Of a DNA stretch of 64,000 nt, positions 1-9,293 are shown piece by piece (the first letter of the stretch is position 1; each line of letters begins with the position of its first letter). The position numbers were made by a program, and so were the translations under genes. The DNA lies in contig CBDCZQ010000003.1 in the NCBI GenBank assembly GCA_965224575.1, forward strand, positions 62,001-126,000, written 5' to 3'. This DNA comes from QPIN01 sp965224575. GTDB lineage: Bacteria; Pseudomonadota; Gammaproteobacteria; Methylococcales; Methylomonadaceae. Under the pieces are notes generated by a model that saw only the letters and a program-made list of their open reading frames with translations, was not told where the DNA came from and did no database searches.

Positions 1-2301
1 AACGGTGACAGCAAGTTTTAATAATTGCAGGTCTTGTGAATAGTTACTCTCTGTTTTCCAGTTTTCCCATAAACTGGGCAAGATACTATCAATAAGTAGT
101 TGTGTGTTTTGTGGGTCGGGCTTATTAATATTAGGCCGTACCAGTGGATGCACCATATAACTGTATTCTGAACCTTCAGAATAAGCATCACATAAGCCCA
201 AGCCAAGGAGCCGTTGCCATGCTTTTTCATCACAGGCAACCGTATCCAATAGTTTTATAATAATAGTTTCAGGGATGGGGATATCAAATACCGTTAGTGC
301 TTCCAATAAAGTTTTTTGCCCATTATCTAACAGTGCAATTAATTTTGTGAGCAGCAGGTTTTCCAACCAATCATTCAGCTTTTCATCATCGGCTGTTTTG
401 CCTGATTCCTTATAGACTTGCATTTGTTTGATGACTTTTTGACAGTGTTCAGGGGAATCAAAAGCCAATCCGAATAGCCAGTCTTGTAGCCCGGGATTAC
501 CGTTGGCTGTTGTAATGCATTGTTCTTCTAATGACCATTTCAGTTCTTTTACATTATCCTGGCGAGAACGCATTCTGGCCTGTTTTCGACTATCCGCTTG
601 AGACATAGGCGGTATATGTTCTGTATGCAAAACATCTGTTTGATCGGATAAGATAAATTCATAGCGGGAAGTGATTAACAAACGTGAGTCGGTCTCTGTT
701 TGATCAAAACTACGAATTACTGCCTTTAAGGTTTGTTGTTGTTCATGCCCAATGACTTGATGTTTGCCTGCGCTTGCCTCGAGTATTTGTTCCAGATCAT
801 CAATCACCAGTAACAGTGCTTTAGTATCCTGATTGGCATTTTTATAGGGTGATTGAAGTAGTTCAGTCAAACAATCTGCCAATGCTTGTGGATTACTTTT
901 TACATCATAACTTTCAATAATTGTTGTTACATTGCGCTGGTTTGCCTGCTCTTTGATTTGTTTTAGTATGTAGTCGGCATCGTAGTGTTTATAAATAACC
1001 ACCAATTGATGTTGATGCATTCTTGATGCCAGACGTAGTGCAGTTGAGGATTTCCCTTGCCGCCCCATGCCTTTAATAAGCACACCATGATGACCATTTC
1101 TCCATGCGCTGAGACAATGCTGTATTTGTCGGCGGCGACCTACAAATTCATCTTGGCTTGCTACGGGGTTTTCCTTAGCACCAAAAAAGACTTTTTCGGC
1201 ATGTACTGTTTGTTGTCCTAATCGGCTTTGATTGCCCTCACTAAGTACACCGCCACCCTCAGCACGTAAAAACATACGTGGCATGTGCCAGTCATTTGCG
1301 GTTTGCTCATTATTAAGCAGATCAAAACGTGCCTGTCCCAACGCATGTTCCAAAGAGGCTGATTCTGCCAAGTTGTGATAAAGTCTGGCTGTAAACTGAG
1401 TTGCATCTTTGTCACTTACCGCGTCATCCATGCCAATTACTGCAGGCATTCCTGCTTGTAATAAAGACAAACTAAGTGTATCGGTTACTGAATCTGCACT
1501 GTGACAGGCGGATAACATCAATAAACGAGGAATATGATTACGTAATGCGGTATATAATTCAGCCGGATTTTTTTCTTCTTTTTGTCCGTAGCCATCTTCC
1601 AGCACCAAAGTAGATGGTTTGTGGTCACTGCCTTCTGCACCATGACAAGACAGGTGTATAACATCACTGTTTTTGATGCGTTTTAACTCATTTGCCAACT
1701 GTTGCAGATTGCCACTTTCTTCGACATATAAATCCAGTTGCGATTGATTTATACCACCTGATGCATCCAGAATAGCGGTTTCTTCCGCCTCATAATTTAG
1801 ACTGTTACTACCAATAGGTGAGGCAGCCATAAATAATACGCTTAGGCGATAATCTGATGCTTTCTTAGGTTTTTTCTTGTTACCCAATCGACGTAAAGGA
1901 CTGTAATTTAATCCCATTTTACCGGCAAGAAATTCTTGTTCATCCGCTAGACACTCCCACGGCATATTGATAAAAGCTTTTTGGAAATCACTTTGTGGCG
2001 GACTGTTAAGTTGAAATTCCACAACCCAAGGAGTTATTGGCATCGTGTTAATGATAGTATCCAACCAGCACTGTTTATTAAGCCATTGATAAATATCCTG
2101 TCCTAGTTCTTTTAACTCTCTTTGCTGAGTGTTGCCTTGAGGACGGTTTTTGTAACGCAGCTGAAAAGCTTGCAAGGCGTGCAGGTCGTCTTTTTCTAGT
2201 TGAATAAAATCATTCAGATCTGCGGTATCATCCTTAACAGATAATTTGATGAGCTTATTTTGCTGATTACCGCTTTCTTCCAGCGTAAAAAATGTTGTCA
2301 T
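1..2301 (-). CDS. CHAT protease-STAND P-loop ATPase, 5' part (runs off left edge)
   Basis: One uninterrupted frame of 767 codons reads from an ATG at 2301 to the window edge. The N-terminal part has the PWECLAD/FLAG segment typical of CHAT domains, then the caspase-like pair: His in IHLSCHG (His216/His220) and Cys266 in LMLSACHSAD. After a linker (about residues 360-400) comes a STAND/NACHT-type NTPase with Walker A GMGRQGKSS (Lys417) and Walker B LLLVIDDLEQ (Asp501/502), followed by a helical region whose end lies outside the window (TPR-like sensor repeats are usual there, but are not seen here). The ATG overlaps the stop of the upstream small gene (ATGA), so the two are translationally coupled. 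Known for the family: CHAT domains are cysteine peptidases and STAND ATPases act as signal-gated switches. Inferred: an NTP-dependent biological-conflict (phage defence or cell-death) effector. The target is unknown. Confidence 0.88.
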   Translation of the reverse strand, partial: MTTFFTLEESGNQQNKLIKLSVKDDTADLNDFIQLEKDDLHALQAFQLRYKNRPQGNTQQRELKELGQDIYQWLNKQCWLDTIINTMPITPWVVEFQLNSPPQSDFQKAFINMPWECLADEQEFLAGKMGLNYSPLRRLGNKKKPKKASDYRLSVLFMAASPIGSNSLNYEAEETAILDASGGINQSQLDLYVEESGNLQQLANELKRIKNSDVIHLSCHGAEGSDHKPSTLVLEDGYGQKEEKNPAELYTALRNHIPRLLMLSACHSADSVTDTLSLSLLQAGMPAVIGMDDAVSDKDATQFTARLYHNLAESASLEHALGQARFDLLNNEQTANDWHMPRMFLRAEGGGVLSEGNQSRLGQQTVHAEKVFFGAKENPVASQDEFVGRRRQIQHCLSAWRNGHHGVLIKGMGRQGKSSTALRLASRMHQHQLVVIYKHYDADYILKQIKEQANQRNVTTIIESYDVKSNPQALADCLTELLQSPYKNANQDTKALLLVIDDLEQILEASAGKHQVIGHEQQQTLKAVIRSFDQTETDSRLLITSRYEFILSDQTDVLHTEHIPPMSQADSRKQARMRSRQDNVKELKWSLEEQCITTANGNPGLQDWLFGLAFDSPEHCQKVIKQMQVYKESGKTADDEKLNDWLENLLLTKLIALLDNGQKTLLEALTVFDIPIPETIIIKLLDTVACDEKAWQRLLGLGLCDAYSEGSEYSYMVHPLVRPNINKPDPQNTQLLIDSILPSLWENWKTESNYSQDLQLLKLAVTV

Positions 2302-2690
2302 TCGCTAGGCTCTGGCAAGGCATTGAGCATTTCAGTAAGATTGTCTGTACTCAACAAAAAAGGTTTTTCATCAAATTCCACCCAGATACTTGTATTATCT
2401 TTTGGTAGGTTATGTAATGACCAGTCAATCAGTTTTTCAAGGTTTTGTTTGGCTTGAATGCGTTGGGTTAGACTCGATACCATTTTGCTTTCCAGAAAGC
2501 CGGGTAGACTTAATGCAATACTGATTAGCCCCAACCCTGTACCCAGATCTACTTTATGGCCACTTTCTAATTGGGTGCTTTTAGGAAGTAAAAAAGCCTC
2601 AATACTCCACTCTTCAGCAATAAACTGTTTAAGAGATGTAGCGATGCTTTCTGCTTGATCGCCTTCAATTCGTAAATTGATATTATTCAT
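2298..2690 (-). CDS. Small EACC1-like partner of the CHAT-STAND protein
   Basis: 130-aa acidic protein. The layout is an N-terminal strand (NINLRIEGD), a helix, a central glycine-rich hydrophobic segment (VDLGTGLGLISIALSLPGFL, about residues 48-67), a helix, and a C-terminal strand with a charged end (SIWVEFDEKP). This order resembles effector-associated constant component 1 (EACC1), small proteins coded next to protease/STAND conflict effectors and thought to couple the effector to a sensor or membrane. The stop overlaps the CHAT gene start by four bases, as expected for partners made in fixed ratio. No signal peptide. The start is the first ATG after the in-frame stop; the ribosome-binding site is weak. 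The family call is pattern recognition, not a search result; operon pairing with CHAT-STAND is the strongest support. Confidence 0.7.
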   Translation of the reverse strand: MNNINLRIEGDQAESIATSLKQFIAEEWSIEAFLLPKSTQLESGHKVDLGTGLGLISIALSLPGFLESKMVSSLTQRIQAKQNLEKLIDWSLHNLPKDNTSIWVEFDEKPFLLSTDNLTEMLNALPEPSE

Positions 2691-2925
2691 TGTAAGGATG
2701 ATTTATTTTGTTTGGGAAAAACTCGGTGGGTGTTGTGTATCAGTTCGGTGCCCTGCTAAATTGAATAAATACAATAAAATTATAAGAGCAAAAATAACAG
2801 CTAAGCGAGAAGATAAATTCATTATTATTTACAATGCTTTAGGTAGAGAAAACTGTCATTAAGGTAAAAGAATATTGCGAAATTGTAAACCTATATATGC
2901 AATGATTATTGCAATTTTCTAAACT

Positions 2926-4485
2926 TTATCTCAAACAAGCTGTTTCATGTTTAGCATAATTTTTTTTCATTGCTTGATAGATCTGCACTGCTTCCTTATC
3001 AGGCTGAATTCGCTTGCCTTGTTGCACCTTAGCAAATGGCTGTACAGTTTCAATCCAAGATTTATTTTCGATTGCAAATACAGCGCGTAATGCAGCACCT
3101 AAAGCTGCGCTATTTGAAGTGGTTTGCAAAACATTAACGGGACAAGAAAATACATTTGCCATGATTTGTAGTATTGCTGTGTTTTGTGAAGCACCACCCG
3201 TGGCACGAACTGATGTTGGCTGCAATCCGGCTGTTGTTGCGTGGTTGCTCATTGCCATCATCTGGGCTTCTATCACCGCTCTGCAATTGGCATTCATATC
3301 CATTTTTTCCAGTGAAAATCGCTGCACACCTGCATGTTCAACTTTAGGTACGATCTCAGTATCGAACCAAGGTAACATCATTGCTCCATGATTTCCCGGA
3401 GGTGTCGCATCCAAACAGGCGCTAAACTGCTCCCAAGTCAGATGATATTGTTGGCGTATCGCCTCACGAGCTAGTGAGCCATTTTTAAAACACAACAATG
3501 ACATATAATCCAATGTAGGCGCTATAAACGTATGCGCCCAGGGGGGCATTGATTGAGGCAAATCTTTAAACAATCCAAAACAAGTATCGCTAGTGCCCAG
3601 ACTGATAGCCGTCATGCCGGGTTCAATTAGTCCCAAACCGATCAAACTACTGGGGTTATCACCACACCAAGGCAAAACCTTACAAGCTGAATTAAATCCA
3701 TAGCGATGGGTAAAATACGGCGCGATGGTTCCGAGTATTATTTGAGGATTAATAGGTTGTTTTAATTTGTCTTGTAGTTTGTCTCCAACACAGGCGAGTG
3801 CGTCTGGATGCCATTTCTTATTACGAATATCCAGTAGATTCATCCCGGATGCATCGGTAAAATCAATACCCACATGTCTACCGACAAATAAGGATGTCAT
3901 AAAAGATGATACCAACATAATCGATGCGGTATTAGCATAGGCATCTTGCTCTGTATCAGCAAATTTCTTGATTTGTGCGCCGCTGAATCGTTCGACAGCT
4001 ATAGAGCCTGTTACCTGATTAACGTTGGCTTCTCCTCCCAATGCTTTAGTGATCGCAGCACATTGCTCCGTTGTCGAAGCGTCCATCCATATAGGTGAGG
4101 TATCGCGTGTTAAACAATCCTGCAATTGTTTATGTAATGGCGTTTGTGGATTGCAACTTTTTAAACGCGCATCAAATCCAGTACCTACATAAACAGACCC
4201 ATGCTGCTGTGCTGCACCGGCAACAGCTATTATCTGGTGTATGGGACAATTTTCGGCCTTCATTTGCATTAACAGCTGATCTAATGATTCAACCCACATC
4301 AAAGGTGGCGCATGAACTACATCTGGAGTTTCACAAGGAAGAAAACCATCAGTTACGCCATAAGCGGGTAATTCCGTCGAATAATTCAGCGACTGCTCAT
4401 AAATCAATTCACCCGATTCACTATCAATCAGAATAACACTGAGGCTTTGGGTGCTGCTGTCCAGTCCCAAATAATAACGACTCAT
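2926..4485 (-). CDS. xylB: Xylulokinase
   Basis: 519-aa FGGY-family sugar kinase; phosphorylates D-xylulose to xylulose 5-phosphate, feeding the pentose phosphate pathway. The N-terminal phosphate-binding motif is YYLGLDSSTQS. The substrate segment GAAQQHGSVY is near residue 92. The second actin-like domain holds ISLGTSDTCFG (ATP site) and the C-terminal ATGGASQNTAILQIM adenosine motif. Length is normal for the family. The ATG directly abuts the xylA stop codon with no intergenic base, so xylA-xylB is one transcription and translation unit. The gene ends at 2926; no obvious terminator separates it from the downstream EACC1-like gene 235 bases further on. Sugar specificity is inferred mainly from the xylA neighbour. 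Confidence 0.9.
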   Translation of the reverse strand: MSRYYLGLDSSTQSLSVILIDSESGELIYEQSLNYSTELPAYGVTDGFLPCETPDVVHAPPLMWVESLDQLLMQMKAENCPIHQIIAVAGAAQQHGSVYVGTGFDARLKSCNPQTPLHKQLQDCLTRDTSPIWMDASTTEQCAAITKALGGEANVNQVTGSIAVERFSGAQIKKFADTEQDAYANTASIMLVSSFMTSLFVGRHVGIDFTDASGMNLLDIRNKKWHPDALACVGDKLQDKLKQPINPQIILGTIAPYFTHRYGFNSACKVLPWCGDNPSSLIGLGLIEPGMTAISLGTSDTCFGLFKDLPQSMPPWAHTFIAPTLDYMSLLCFKNGSLAREAIRQQYHLTWEQFSACLDATPPGNHGAMMLPWFDTEIVPKVEHAGVQRFSLEKMDMNANCRAVIEAQMMAMSNHATTAGLQPTSVRATGGASQNTAILQIMANVFSCPVNVLQTTSNSAALGAALRAVFAIENKSWIETVQPFAKVQQGKRIQPDKEAVQIYQAMKKNYAKHETACLR

Positions 4486-5817
4486 TTATTTCACAAAACC
4501 GCTGGTAATATACCGATTAAACAGACTTTCGCGTAATTCCTGACGACCACTGATTTTTTTAGGCTCTCCCTGCTGGATTGCCCATTGCTCAAGCTCAACT
4601 AAAGTCGCAGACCCTTGCATAATTTTTGCCCCTATATCTTTTTGATAGCCAGCATAACGTTGTTGTAAATAAGACTCCATTTCACCATCCTGAATGATTT
4701 TATCAGCGATTAACAAGGCATACGCCAAGTTATCCATCCCACTGATATGCCCATAAAACAGATCTAATGTATCAAACGAACCGCGTCGCACTTTGGCATC
4801 AAAATTAAACCCACCCGAGGTAAATCCACCCATTTTCAAAATAATCAACACTGCAGAAACGCATTCATAAAGGTTACCGGGATATTCGTCTGTATCCCAA
4901 CCCAAAATAGCTCCGGCATTCGCATCAACACTGCCTAGCATTCCTGCAGAAGCAGCAAGCGTCAGGTCATGTGCAAAGGTATGTCCAGCCAAGGTACAAT
5001 GATTTGCCTCAATATTTAGCTTAAAATCATCTTGCAGATCAAATTCCCGTAAAAACCCCAGCACAGTCGCTGCATCATAATCATACTGATGCGTCATCGG
5101 TTCACCCGGTTTAGGTTCAATATACAATGCACCTTTAAATCCTTGGGCACGGGAATAATCTTTCGCCATATGTAGAAATCGAGCCATTTGCTCCCGTTCC
5201 TGTTGCATATTGGTATTTATCAAAGAACAATAGCCTTCACGCCCACCCCAAAAAGTATAGCCCTGTCCTCCTAATTGAATAGTCGCATCAATAGCATGTC
5301 TTACTTGTGCAGCAGCATAGGCCATGACTAACGGATCAGGATTGGTCGCAGCACCATGCGTATAGCGAGGATGTGAAAAAAGATTCGCTGTGCCCCATAA
5401 CAGTGAACAATCTGTCGTTTTTTGTAAAGCTTCTGCATGATCCACCATGGTTTGTAGATTGGCTACACTTTCAGTAATGTTTGCACCTTCCGGTGCAATA
5501 TCCCGATCATGAAAACACCAATGTGGCACGGTTAGTTTTGTAAAAAATTCAAAAGCTGCATCCAGTGTATAACGGGCATTATCCAACTCTGAATCAGACT
5601 TATTCCAGAGACGATCATACACACCGCCACCAAATGGATCAGAGCCTGTCCCCTTCATGGTATGCCAAAAAGCAACTGCAAACTTTAAATGTGCTTTCAT
5701 TGACTTCCCCGCAACAACACGATCAGCATCGTAATATTTAAACGCCAGGGGATTATCGGATTCCGACCCTTCGTATTGGATTTGATCTGAAACTTCAGGG
5801 AAGTATTGAGTTGACAT
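4486..5817 (-). CDS. xylA: Xylose isomerase
   Basis: 443-aa class II xylose isomerase; converts D-xylose to D-xylulose in the cytosol. Visible family signatures are the catalytic His segment VPHWCFHDRDIAPEG (about 98-112), the metal-ligand segment LYIEPKPGEPMTHQYD, the EANHCTLAGHTFAHDL block, and the second metal site DANAGAILGWDTDEYP. Length and the N-terminal segment FAVAFWHTMKGTGSDPFG are normal for the family. A strong Shine-Dalgarno (AAGGAGT on the minus strand, 5822-5828) precedes the ATG. First gene of the xylAB unit; no xylose transporter or XylR is adjacent, so uptake and control genes must lie elsewhere. A decayed copy of this gene's 5' end occurs at 10292-10450. Confidence 0.97.
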   Translation of the reverse strand: MSTQYFPEVSDQIQYEGSESDNPLAFKYYDADRVVAGKSMKAHLKFAVAFWHTMKGTGSDPFGGGVYDRLWNKSDSELDNARYTLDAAFEFFTKLTVPHWCFHDRDIAPEGANITESVANLQTMVDHAEALQKTTDCSLLWGTANLFSHPRYTHGAATNPDPLVMAYAAAQVRHAIDATIQLGGQGYTFWGGREGYCSLINTNMQQEREQMARFLHMAKDYSRAQGFKGALYIEPKPGEPMTHQYDYDAATVLGFLREFDLQDDFKLNIEANHCTLAGHTFAHDLTLAASAGMLGSVDANAGAILGWDTDEYPGNLYECVSAVLIILKMGGFTSGGFNFDAKVRRGSFDTLDLFYGHISGMDNLAYALLIADKIIQDGEMESYLQQRYAGYQKDIGAKIMQGSATLVELEQWAIQQGEPKKISGRQELRESLFNRYITSGFVK

Positions 5818-5851
5818 AGAGACTCCTTAGAATAAAATCATTTTTTTAGAT

Positions 5852-5944
5852 TTGTATTGAGAGTGTACTAGGTTTCAACCCTGTAAAGTAGAGAATCGAA
5901 TCAATACAATTTAATGATGAAACTTGTAGATTTTATTTGTATTG
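5852..5944. promoter_or_regulatory. xylA upstream region with three TTGTATTG boxes
   Basis: The spacer between xylA and the divergent gene at 6037 holds three exact copies of the octamer TTGTATTG: 5852-5859 (plus), 5902-5909 (minus, CAATACAA) and 5937-5944 (plus). The last two face each other. Spacing and position fit an operator for a xylose-responsive repressor or activator, but AT-rich DNA produces such octamers by chance and no regulator gene is next door. Inference only. Confidence 0.35.
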
Positions 5945-6036
5945 CAACAGCCCCTTAAACCATGTTTGACAATAGCACCTAATATTTATAGAGTAAACAT
6001 AACCCTAATAACTCGTTTTTTTCAAGTAAAAATATA

Positions 6037-6570
6037 ATGAAAGCATTAATAATACCTATAAAACAACAACTAACTTTGATATTACTCAGTGGTCTTACAA
6101 TTGTTTTTAATCCTGCCATGGCTGAGTCGGGTTTGCAAACTAAGGAAGCCGTCAAAAATGTTAAAGAAAAGTCTCAGAAACATGGCAACCATTCAAAAGA
6201 CACAAAATTAGTTGATAAAAATCAGAAACAATTTCATGGTGTTTTTTACGGATATCTTCCATGTGAAGATTGTGATGGCACTCAAACAACCCTGTCTTTA
6301 AAAAATAAAAACAATTATTTATTGGTCACCCAACCAGCAAAAGCTTCCTCAAGGGAGTTTTTTGATAAAGGCAAATATATCTGGGATGATGAAACGAATA
6401 CTGTTACATTAACATCGCGTAAGACTTCAAAAATAAAAAAATATCATATTGAAGATGAAGAAACGCTTTTTATGCTTGATGCTAAGGGTGCCCCTATAAA
6501 AGGAGAGAAGAGTAAGTATTCTTTAAGAAAACGCGAGATGAAACAATCGACTAAAATGCATAATCACTGA
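6037..6570 (+). CDS. Periplasmic NlpE-N-domain protein
   Basis: 177 aa with a Sec signal peptide (hydrophobic 10-27, cleavage after AMA). The mature protein has a Lys-rich linker and then an NlpE N-terminal type beta-barrel: GVFYGYLPCEDCDGTQTTLSL with the CxxC pair seen in NlpE/copper-homeostasis proteins, then GKYIWDDETNTVTLTS and the closing strand. Unlike E. coli NlpE there is no lipobox cysteine, so it is probably soluble in the periplasm, and the second NlpE domain is absent. In the family, the role is envelope stress or copper sensing; whether this protein binds metal is not shown by the sequence. Divergent from xylA, no operon partner. Confidence 0.7.
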   Translation: MKALIIPIKQQLTLILLSGLTIVFNPAMAESGLQTKEAVKNVKEKSQKHGNHSKDTKLVDKNQKQFHGVFYGYLPCEDCDGTQTTLSLKNKNNYLLVTQPAKASSREFFDKGKYIWDDETNTVTLTSRKTSKIKKYHIEDEETLFMLDAKGAPIKGEKSKYSLRKREMKQSTKMHNH

Positions 6571-6710
6571 TTTGGTTATCACATGAGGTAGCAGTCTAGT
6601 TATTAAGCAAGAATATCAACTACTCTAACCCTTTGTTACAATTTTTATTGATTTACTAAACAAGCGGTTTCAGCCGCGTCCATTCAAAATAATAATAGGA
6701 CAAAATAATA

Positions 6711-8606
6711 ATGATCACAAAAAAATCGAATTTTTTATTTTTAATCTGTAGCTTGCTTTTGCCTATTACAGCTGCAGCCGACATCTCACGAATTGCAGCA
6801 AAAAACGAACCTGCCGTTGGATTTCCCTCTGACGTCACATATGAACTTGTTTCCGCACCAAGTATTGGGAAAAACAGCCATATTGCTTTTCGTGGGCTTG
6901 TCGACACTCCCATCAGCTCATCTGATCCCTTTACCAACGCTATATGGGGAGGAAAAGCAGATAATCTTAAGCTACTTATTAAAGAAGGAGAGTCTCCAAT
7001 TGGTCTCCCCTCGAACGCGGTATTTATGGAAACGCTATTAAATACACCCATTATTGTCACTGATTCCGGTTCGATAGGTTTTAGAGCGAGAATGTCTTTG
7101 CCGACTTCAAACGCGTTTCTTGCTTCGATTGACAATCAAACCTACGCGGTAACATATAATGGTGCTGTTGCCGAAGGTTTCCCTGCAGGCACCACGGTAA
7201 ATTCTCTTGACTCCAGCTATTTCTTTGCTGACGCGGGATTTGCTTATTCAGCAAAGATCTCGGATGGCCGCAGTGCTGTTTGGTTATGGAATAATTTTCA
7301 GCATAACCTTATCCTAACAAGTGGAGATGAATTGGTAACGATTTTACCAGGATGTGCAGCATTTCAAATTACCCCTATCGATATGAATCGATCCGGCGAA
7401 ATACTCTTTTATATCTCCTATCGCACAACTGGCGATGCAGAATGTCCTTCACAGGGATACATCAGTTGGAAAAATAATAAGTTTAGAAAGATTATTTCTA
7501 CTGGTGACTCTGTTCCTGATATGCCTGCCAATATTATCTTCAAGGGAGATAGAGCTGGCGGACTCACCGCAAGCATTAATGATAATAGTGACGTCATTTT
7601 TAGAATGTCTATAGGAGATAACAGTTTCGCTTCAGGAGATAACGAAGGAATTTGGATGGTCAATTCGACGGGAGAGATATTTAACGTCGGGGTCAACAAT
7701 CAAGTGGCACCCGATCTTCAAAACAGACTATTCTTTAATTCAGCAGTGAGTAATGCTAACCAGAATCTGATTAGCGAGGTAAGCATAAAACAAAGTAGCG
7801 GAGCCACGGTGGGTTCAGGTTTATTTACTGGTCAAGCAAAAACTATCCAGTTCGATAGTACTACAGAGCCTGGATCCACGCAACTGAACGCGCTTGTTGA
7901 CCGTAATCAAGTGCCACCTGGATTTCCTAACACTTGGTTTTTTGATAGTATTGTTTCGCCGACATTGAATGATCAAGATATCGTCGCCTTCTATGGAATT
8001 ATCAAAGATGCGATTTCTGCTTTTAACAACTCCTTTGGAATTTGGTTCGGCGACCAAAATGAGAATTTATATTCGATAGTACAGTCAAGTGACCCCGCCA
8101 TCATTGATGGCAAAAAACATGACTCGCTCACTTTCAACTTGTTTTCAAACGTCGTAGGTGGTAGCACCAACAGTGCTAATGGCAGTTGGATTAACGATAA
8201 TAATGAATTCGTCTTTACTGGTTCAGTCAATAATTTAAACCGTGACGATGCCATTTATCATTACAAACCGTCGGACTGTATCTGGCGCTTTCATGCCAAC
8301 GGGTCTATTTCCGCTCCATGTGTCAGAGTCAGCGACGATCAAGGCGGGTCAACGGTATACGAAGCATTACTAACACAGGTTTCAGGAGAGGGTATCGTAT
8401 TTCAACTGACATCTGCTTTAGTTAAAAACGGCCTACCGATCGAAAATGAATGTGTTGCAACAGTCAATTCCGATGCAACAGTGACGGTACCTTGTGTCAA
8501 CGTGCCAAATGTCGGAGACGGAGTCACTTTGTTTGAAGGTCAATTAAAACTTATTGGCTCATCGCCGTTTAAATATCAAGTCACCCAAGCACAACCAAAG
8601 TCTTAA
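6711..8606 (+). CDS. Secreted repeat protein with doubled C-terminal Cys module
   Basis: 631 aa with signal peptide (LFLICSLLLPITAAA). The body is a series of about 60-residue repeats built around a glycine-rich turn and strands such as INDNSDVIFRMS, LNDQDIVAFYG and INDNNEFVFTGS, resembling the NxxGxVaF repeats of secreted choice-of-anchor type proteins; function unknown. The C-terminal about 110 residues hold two copies of a short module: Cys-x(14)-PCVRV...YEALL...VFQL and Cys-x(14)-PCVNV...FEGQL, each with a Cys pair likely to form a disulfide. The same module recurs in the proteins at 23007, 23972, 26922 and 56827. Monocistronic. No enzyme motif was seen. Confidence 0.7.
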   Translation: MITKKSNFLFLICSLLLPITAAADISRIAAKNEPAVGFPSDVTYELVSAPSIGKNSHIAFRGLVDTPISSSDPFTNAIWGGKADNLKLLIKEGESPIGLPSNAVFMETLLNTPIIVTDSGSIGFRARMSLPTSNAFLASIDNQTYAVTYNGAVAEGFPAGTTVNSLDSSYFFADAGFAYSAKISDGRSAVWLWNNFQHNLILTSGDELVTILPGCAAFQITPIDMNRSGEILFYISYRTTGDAECPSQGYISWKNNKFRKIISTGDSVPDMPANIIFKGDRAGGLTASINDNSDVIFRMSIGDNSFASGDNEGIWMVNSTGEIFNVGVNNQVAPDLQNRLFFNSAVSNANQNLISEVSIKQSSGATVGSGLFTGQAKTIQFDSTTEPGSTQLNALVDRNQVPPGFPNTWFFDSIVSPTLNDQDIVAFYGIIKDAISAFNNSFGIWFGDQNENLYSIVQSSDPAIIDGKKHDSLTFNLFSNVVGGSTNSANGSWINDNNEFVFTGSVNNLNRDDAIYHYKPSDCIWRFHANGSISAPCVRVSDDQGGSTVYEALLTQVSGEGIVFQLTSALVKNGLPIENECVATVNSDATVTVPCVNVPNVGDGVTLFEGQLKLIGSSPFKYQVTQAQPKS

Positions 8607-9066
8607 CATGGCTTCAGCGTGAATATGATGGGTTGAACATTAAACAATGTCCAACATCATTCAGTTAAAAAATAGGGTCAAGTATTGATTAAAAATTAAA
8701 CCACGTCCTGAGGACGTGGAACTGTACTTTAGTATCCATACGTTTATGTAATACACGATCAACTCAATTTCAAATTGACTAGTACTATGATAGAAAACTA
8801 TATGATTAACAACTGAATTATAAGGGGGCAATTTGGTATTTAACTTACTTTAAAAAAAATGTAACTTGTAGCGAAGAGATAATAATCCAAGGCTACAAGG
8901 CTACAAGGCTACAAGGCTACAAGGCTCAGACATTGGTATGGCACTTTTGAAAATCGATAATTTCATCCCCAAGGAGTGTGACTGCTATGATAGTCACGCC
9001 GGCTGGTCGAGAATGTAAATTATTTTGTGTACTGCTTATTATTAATCTCTACATATGAGTAGGATA
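8607..9066. other. Intergenic stretch with hairpin and tandem repeat
   Basis: No convincing gene. It holds a perfect 8-bp hairpin (CCACGTCC-TGA-GGACGTGG, 8701-8719) preceded by an A-rich run, so it could end transcription on the minus strand or be a single-strand-transposon-type hairpin. It also holds an 8-bp tandem repeat (8889-8926) and a small hairpin GTGACT...AGTCAC near 8979-8998. Confidence 0.5.
8889..8926. repeat. Tandem repeat AAGGCTAC x4
   Basis: Four perfect 8-base units AAGGCTAC followed by a partial fifth unit. Intergenic, not coding. It is too short and has no spacers, so it is not CRISPR. Confidence 0.9.
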
Positions 9067-9264
9067 GGGTGCGATTAAAAGTGAAGTAAAGCTTAAAAAG
9101 TATTTATCTTTTTTCTTTAAGAATCTGCTCACCAAATTTCGCGTAGGTTAGGCTAACAGCTCTATCGTTAACCTAACATTTTTAGCATACCGTTTGTTGG
9201 GTTGCCAAAGAGACGGCAGCCCAACCTACATATGTCTAAGTTTACTTCACTTTTAATCACATCC
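9067..9264. mobile_element. MITE, 198 bp, with 9-bp target duplication
   Basis: The ends are 24-base inverted repeats (9067-9090 and 9241-9264) with two mismatches, sharing GATTAAAAGTGAAGTAAA. Immediately outside both ends is the same 9-mer AGTAGGATA (9058-9066 and 9265-9273), the expected target-site duplication. No transposase is inside, so it depends on an element elsewhere with the same ends. The cargo is a complete copy of the BIME-like repeat described at 9143-9229. It sits just upstream of the gene at 9294. Confidence 0.8.
9143..9229 (-). repeat. BIME-like palindromic repeat, copy A
   Basis: 87 bases made of two GC-rich hairpins that begin and end with GTAGGTTGGGCT/AGCC(C/T)AACCTAC. 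One hairpin has the form GTTGGGCTGCC...GGCAACCCAAC, the other GTTAGGTTAAC...GTTAGCC. It lies in reverse orientation relative to the copies at 45118 and 53657. Confidence 0.8.
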
Positions 9265-9293
9265 AGTAGGATAAACAATTTGGAGAAGTCATT

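Noticed and set aside
2260..2862. Plus-strand open frames opposite the CHAT/EACC1 start
   Set aside because: They lie antisense to well-supported genes and have no recognisable domains or ribosome-binding sites.
3014..3391. Plus-strand frame of 125 codons inside xylB
   Set aside because: Antisense to the FGGY C-terminal domain; no domain or start signal.
8701..8719. Hairpin as terminator of the 6711 gene
   Set aside because: The T-run is on the wrong side for the plus strand; reported only as a hairpin.
8889..8926. Short tandem repeat considered as CRISPR
   Set aside because: Eight-base units are directly adjacent with no spacers.
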